A stretch of DNA of 64,000 bases from Paralithodes platypus (lineage: Eukaryota > Arthropoda > Malacostraca > Decapoda > Lithodidae), in contig CM064538.1 of NCBI GenBank assembly GCA_032716605.1, positions 25,097,446-25,161,445 on the forward strand. Direction: 5' to 3'. The notes beneath the pieces are model-generated. The model saw nothing but the letters and a program-made list of their open reading frames with translations. It did not search any database and was not told the origin of the DNA. Positions 62,640-64,000 of the stretch are shown here, one piece after another; the stretch's first letter is position 1, and each line of letters starts with the position of its first letter. A program made the translations under genes and the position numbers.

Positions 62640-63340
62640 CTTCTTCTTCTTCTTCTTCTTCTTTTTGTGGAGTTGCTGTCCCCTCTCAAGGCCAGCTCAC
62701 CTATGCACCGGTGACTTCTCCAGAAACAGATAGAGCTAGATTTAAGAATTAGTTTAGAAATTATGTAGTCGTAGGATAGTAAAGACAAAGAATTGAAGTA
62801 TATAGCTTAGCAGACTCCCTCCTTATTTTTACCCCCTCCTCCACCCCCCAATATCTTGTTCTCTCCTTATCTTAATTTATCTTTTCCCCTCTCTACTATT
62901 TAATCTCATTTTTCTTCCTCCCCCGCTCTGGTCCCCTTCTCCCCCCGCAACATCATACATCCTAGTCGGTTTTCTCTTCTGACACACCTGCTCCAGGAAT
63001 CTTTTCACTACCTTCTTCTTTCCCATTTCCCCATCTACCCCTCTTCTGTCTCGAGACCTAACACAAATTTTACACCCTCATCCTCCTCCTCTTTCTGCTC
63101 TTCCCATTCCCTCTCCCCTACCACCCGTTTCAACTCATTTTCCAACCCCTCTCTCTCCTCTTCATACCCCTGGCACTCTGTCACTATATGTTCTATTGTC
63201 TCCTCCACTCTCCTCCCTCCCACCTCACACTGTAGACACTCTTTCACCCCCCCATTCCACCTCCATGTTCTCCTATTTGTCTCTAATGCTCCTGCCCTAG
63301 CCTTAAACAGTAGTTCAGCTCCCCAACTTGGGGATGGGGA
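62640..63340 (-). mobile_element. LINE 3' end with (AAG)n tail (copy 2)
   Basis: Minus frame: ECLQCEVGGRRVEETIEHIV then TECQGYEEEREGLENELKRV, a C..C....H....C knuckle. The 3' UTR duplicates copy 1 closely, ending in (AAG)n at ~62641-62662. Confidence 0.75.
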
Positions 63341-63344
63341 TGCG

Positions 63345-64000
63345 TAGCTTCTTCTTCTTCTTCTTTAGAACCCGCCCGCAGACCGTGCAGATCCACAGGG
63401 CTGACCTTTGTATCGGTACTGGCTCAGAAACGTTAGTAGGAGGGAAAGTTTAAGAGATTTTTTTTTTTTTTTTTGCTATAACCCCCCCCCCCTCACTTCC
63501 TCCCCCCTCCCCCTCACCTCCGCTCCCCCCCCCCCCTCACCCATTTCTCTTCCTCCAACATCCTCTTCACCATCTCCATGTCTTGTGTTTCCATCTCCTG
63601 TGTTAACCCCAATAGCGCCCCTACCCCTCTATCTTCTCTCTGCTTAATCTCCTCCCACCCCCTCTCCCCAACTCTATTCCTCATGTACCTCTCCAACTCG
63701 TCTCTCTCCTCATTATATCTTTTACATTCCGTTACTATGTGTTCTACATCCTCCACTATTGGGTCTCCTCCCATTTCACATTGATTGCAGTGCGGTCCCA
63801 CTCCATTCCATCTCCTTGTTCTCTCATTCGTCTCTAGCGATCCTGTTCTTGCTTTAAATAGTAGTTTCGATCCCCATCCTCCATCATAGTATAGTTCTCT
63901 AGCTGGTTTTTCCTTCTCTCTATAATATGCCAGCGTGGCTTTATTTTCTACCCCCTCCACTTTCTTCTCCCGTCCTCCTTTATCCCTTTCTCTATCTCAC
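63345..64000 (-). mobile_element. LINE C-terminus, third related copy, runs off the window
   Basis: Minus frame from 63960: MEGVENKATLAYYREKEKPA, LLFKARTGSLETNERTRRWN, CNQCEMGGDPIVEDVEHIVT, ECKRYNEERDELERYMRNRV. This is the same knuckle family as copy 2 but diverged; (AAG)n at 63349-63365 on its 3' side. Confidence 0.75.

Overview
This is a eukaryotic nuclear window, very probably arthropod and plausibly a decapod crustacean. It has spliceosomal introns, very dense non-LTR retrotransposons, SINEs and DNA-transposon relics, long microsatellites, and scattered interstitial TTAGG/CCTAA runs (the arthropod telomere motif). The species-level guess is inference. A 100-N assembly gap lies at 58663-58762.

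Only one convincing host gene is present: a seven-coding-exon, plus-strand gene at 10624-26091 encoding a 405-residue homologue of CGRRF1 (cell growth regulator with RING finger domain 1). It has an N-terminal membrane segment, a conserved central domain, an acidic tract and a C-terminal C3HC4 RING, so it is a probable membrane-anchored E3 ubiquitin ligase. All six introns have GT-AG borders and the joined frame is open. Its introns are packed with mobile elements, including a 7.3-kb intron inside the RING domain.

Layout. 1-6000: an inverted-repeat (foldback-like) region with tandem arrays and CCTAA/TTAGG runs, containing a CR1-like LINE. 6000-10500: tandem repeats, TTAA-flanked MITEs and an AAC-tailed SINE. 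10500-26100: the CGRRF1-like gene with its intronic repeats. 26100-33000: nested TTAA MITEs, a pogo-like MITE, a 5'-truncated AAC-tailed LINE, a tRNA-like sequence and an hAT MITE. 33200-38580: a near full-length but broken CR1-type LINE whose ORF1 carries an 876-bp hAT insertion and an expanded minisatellite. 38580-43600: MITEs and an RTE-type LINE sitting in a 41-bp tandem array. 43700-46650: a telomere-motif hairpin, a 0.5-kb tandem duplication and more repeats. 46800-50540: an I-group LINE with RNase H that was hit by a SINE and by another LINE. 51400-53410: nested MITEs and a two-tier array derived from reverse-transcriptase coding sequence. 53400-58660: MITEs, CT/CA microsatellites and a poly-C stretch. 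58763-64000: three further minus-strand LINE fragments.

The best system-level signals are: (i) a set of at least seven unrelated short element families that all end in TTAA/CCC or TTAA/GGG and sit in each other's TTAA sites, with filled and empty sites both visible in this window; (ii) an AAC-tailed SINE whose last ~85 bp match the 3' end of an AAC-tailed LINE also present here, a partner pair; (iii) palindromic elements with telomeric repeats at the centre; and (iv) an inverted repeat pair tightly flanking exon 3 of the host gene. No transposase for the TTAA elements and no intact reverse transcriptase is present. Coordinates of degenerate repeats are approximate to a few bases.
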